Origin: Dethiobacter sp.
Lineage (GTDB): Bacteria > Bacillota > Dethiobacteria > Dethiobacterales > Dethiobacteraceae
NCBI GenBank assembly: GCA_018335875.1
Contig: JAGXRN010000034.1
Span: 31,644 to 95,643 of the forward strand
Reading direction: 5' to 3'
DNA: 64,000 nt
Positions 63,906 through 64,000 of the stretch are shown here, piece by piece; position 1 is the stretch's first letter; each line of letters starts with the position of its first letter. The position numbers and the translations under genes are program-made. The notes under the pieces were generated by a model. It was not told the origin of the DNA. It saw nothing but the letters and a program-made list of their open reading frames with translations, and did not search any database.

Positions 63906-64000
63906 TTACAGAATTACGGGATCATAGGTCAGATCGTCCAAATGATCCGCTTCGCCAGCCATCACCTGCCTATAAGTTTCTTGAAATATCGCCTCGTAGT
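63906..64000 (-). CDS. C-terminal end of an unknown protein (cut by window edge)
   Basis: On the minus strand an open frame enters from the right edge and ends at TAA (63906-63908) after YEAIFQETYRQVMAGEADHL and DDLTYDPVIL. The composition is protein-like, but 30 residues are too few to name a family. Confidence 0.4.
   Translation of the reverse strand, partial: YEAIFQETYRQVMAGEADHLDDLTYDPVIL

Noticed and set aside
1..64000. CRISPR arrays, tRNA or rRNA genes, insertion sequences
   Set aside because: I looked in the gaps between genes and saw no regular short repeats, cloverleaf-like sequence or transposase genes; the fragment at the right edge is too short to call.

Overview
The window reads as chromosomal DNA of an anaerobic, Gram-positive (Bacillota) bacterium, probably of the Peptococcaceae/Dethiobacter type; this placement is an inference. 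It rests on T-box and lysine-riboswitch control, strong GGAGG ribosome sites with frequent GTG/TTG starts, bacillithiol genes, the diaminopimelate aminotransferase route to lysine, a HisZ/short-HisG pair, an oxygen-independent siroheme-based haem pathway, and many c-type cytochromes. Almost all genes are on the + strand in tight operons; only a cell-wall amidase, a LysR regulator, a small unknown ORF and an edge fragment are on the - strand.

Layout. (1) 1-5017: haem synthesis by the siroheme/Ahb route (ahbC end, hemB, ahbD, ahbA, ahbB, hemL). (2) 5082-13575: an electron-transfer island: a 9-haem lipoprotein; a Tat-exported split-Soret-type dihaem protein whose gene is interrupted by an in-frame TGA that I read as selenocysteine; 6-haem and 12-haem NapC/NirT-like membrane cytochromes; a TPR protein; an NHL propeller; further CxxCH proteins; two small lipoproteins. 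(3) 13643-17352: M20 peptidase, etfB, a broken etfA, rseC, a flavodoxin-like stub and a small unknown ORF. (4) 17459-23662: lysine riboswitch, then lysA-dapF-dapL-asd-dapG. (5) 23738-27618: promoter, tyrosine-type T-box, then aroF-tyrA-aroA. (6) 27701-31248: bshC-bshB1-bshA. (7) 31285-38732: histidine operon hisZGDBHAFI plus a PHP histidinol phosphatase. (8) 38757-46092: Rrf2 regulator, ogt, lgt, aroC, aroB, a collapsed PP2C phosphatase and a dmsAB pair. (9) 46139-55568: secDF, CDF transporter, lapA, recJ, relA, dtd, DUF2284. (10) 55620-64000: SH3b amidase, tusA/lysR/yeeE sulfur uptake module, a molybdo-enzyme remnant, tatC, a 5'-nucleotidase and a thioredoxin-like protein.

How it fits together. 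Region 1 makes haem beside the genes that consume it in region 2. The Tat signal on the selenoprotein needs TatC (region 10). The thiosulfate/selenium-type YeeE-TusA module could supply sulfur or selenium, and ETF and RseC are further redox functions. The biosynthetic operons (lys, aro, his) look intact and conventionally regulated.

Two things stand out. The first is the selenocysteine dihaem cytochrome within a cytochrome island that has no recognisable terminal reductase. The second is a series of broken genes that look like internal deletions: NHL/cytochrome at about 11035, cytochrome at about 12420, etfA at about 16243, flavodoxin at about 17090, PP2C at about 42875 and molybdo-enzyme at about 60400. 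In each, recognisable N- and/or C-terminal parts are joined or cut while the middle is missing. All fall in accessory or redox genes and none in biosynthetic genes. Either this genome is shedding redox genes or the assembly has collapsed at these points; the sequence alone cannot decide.
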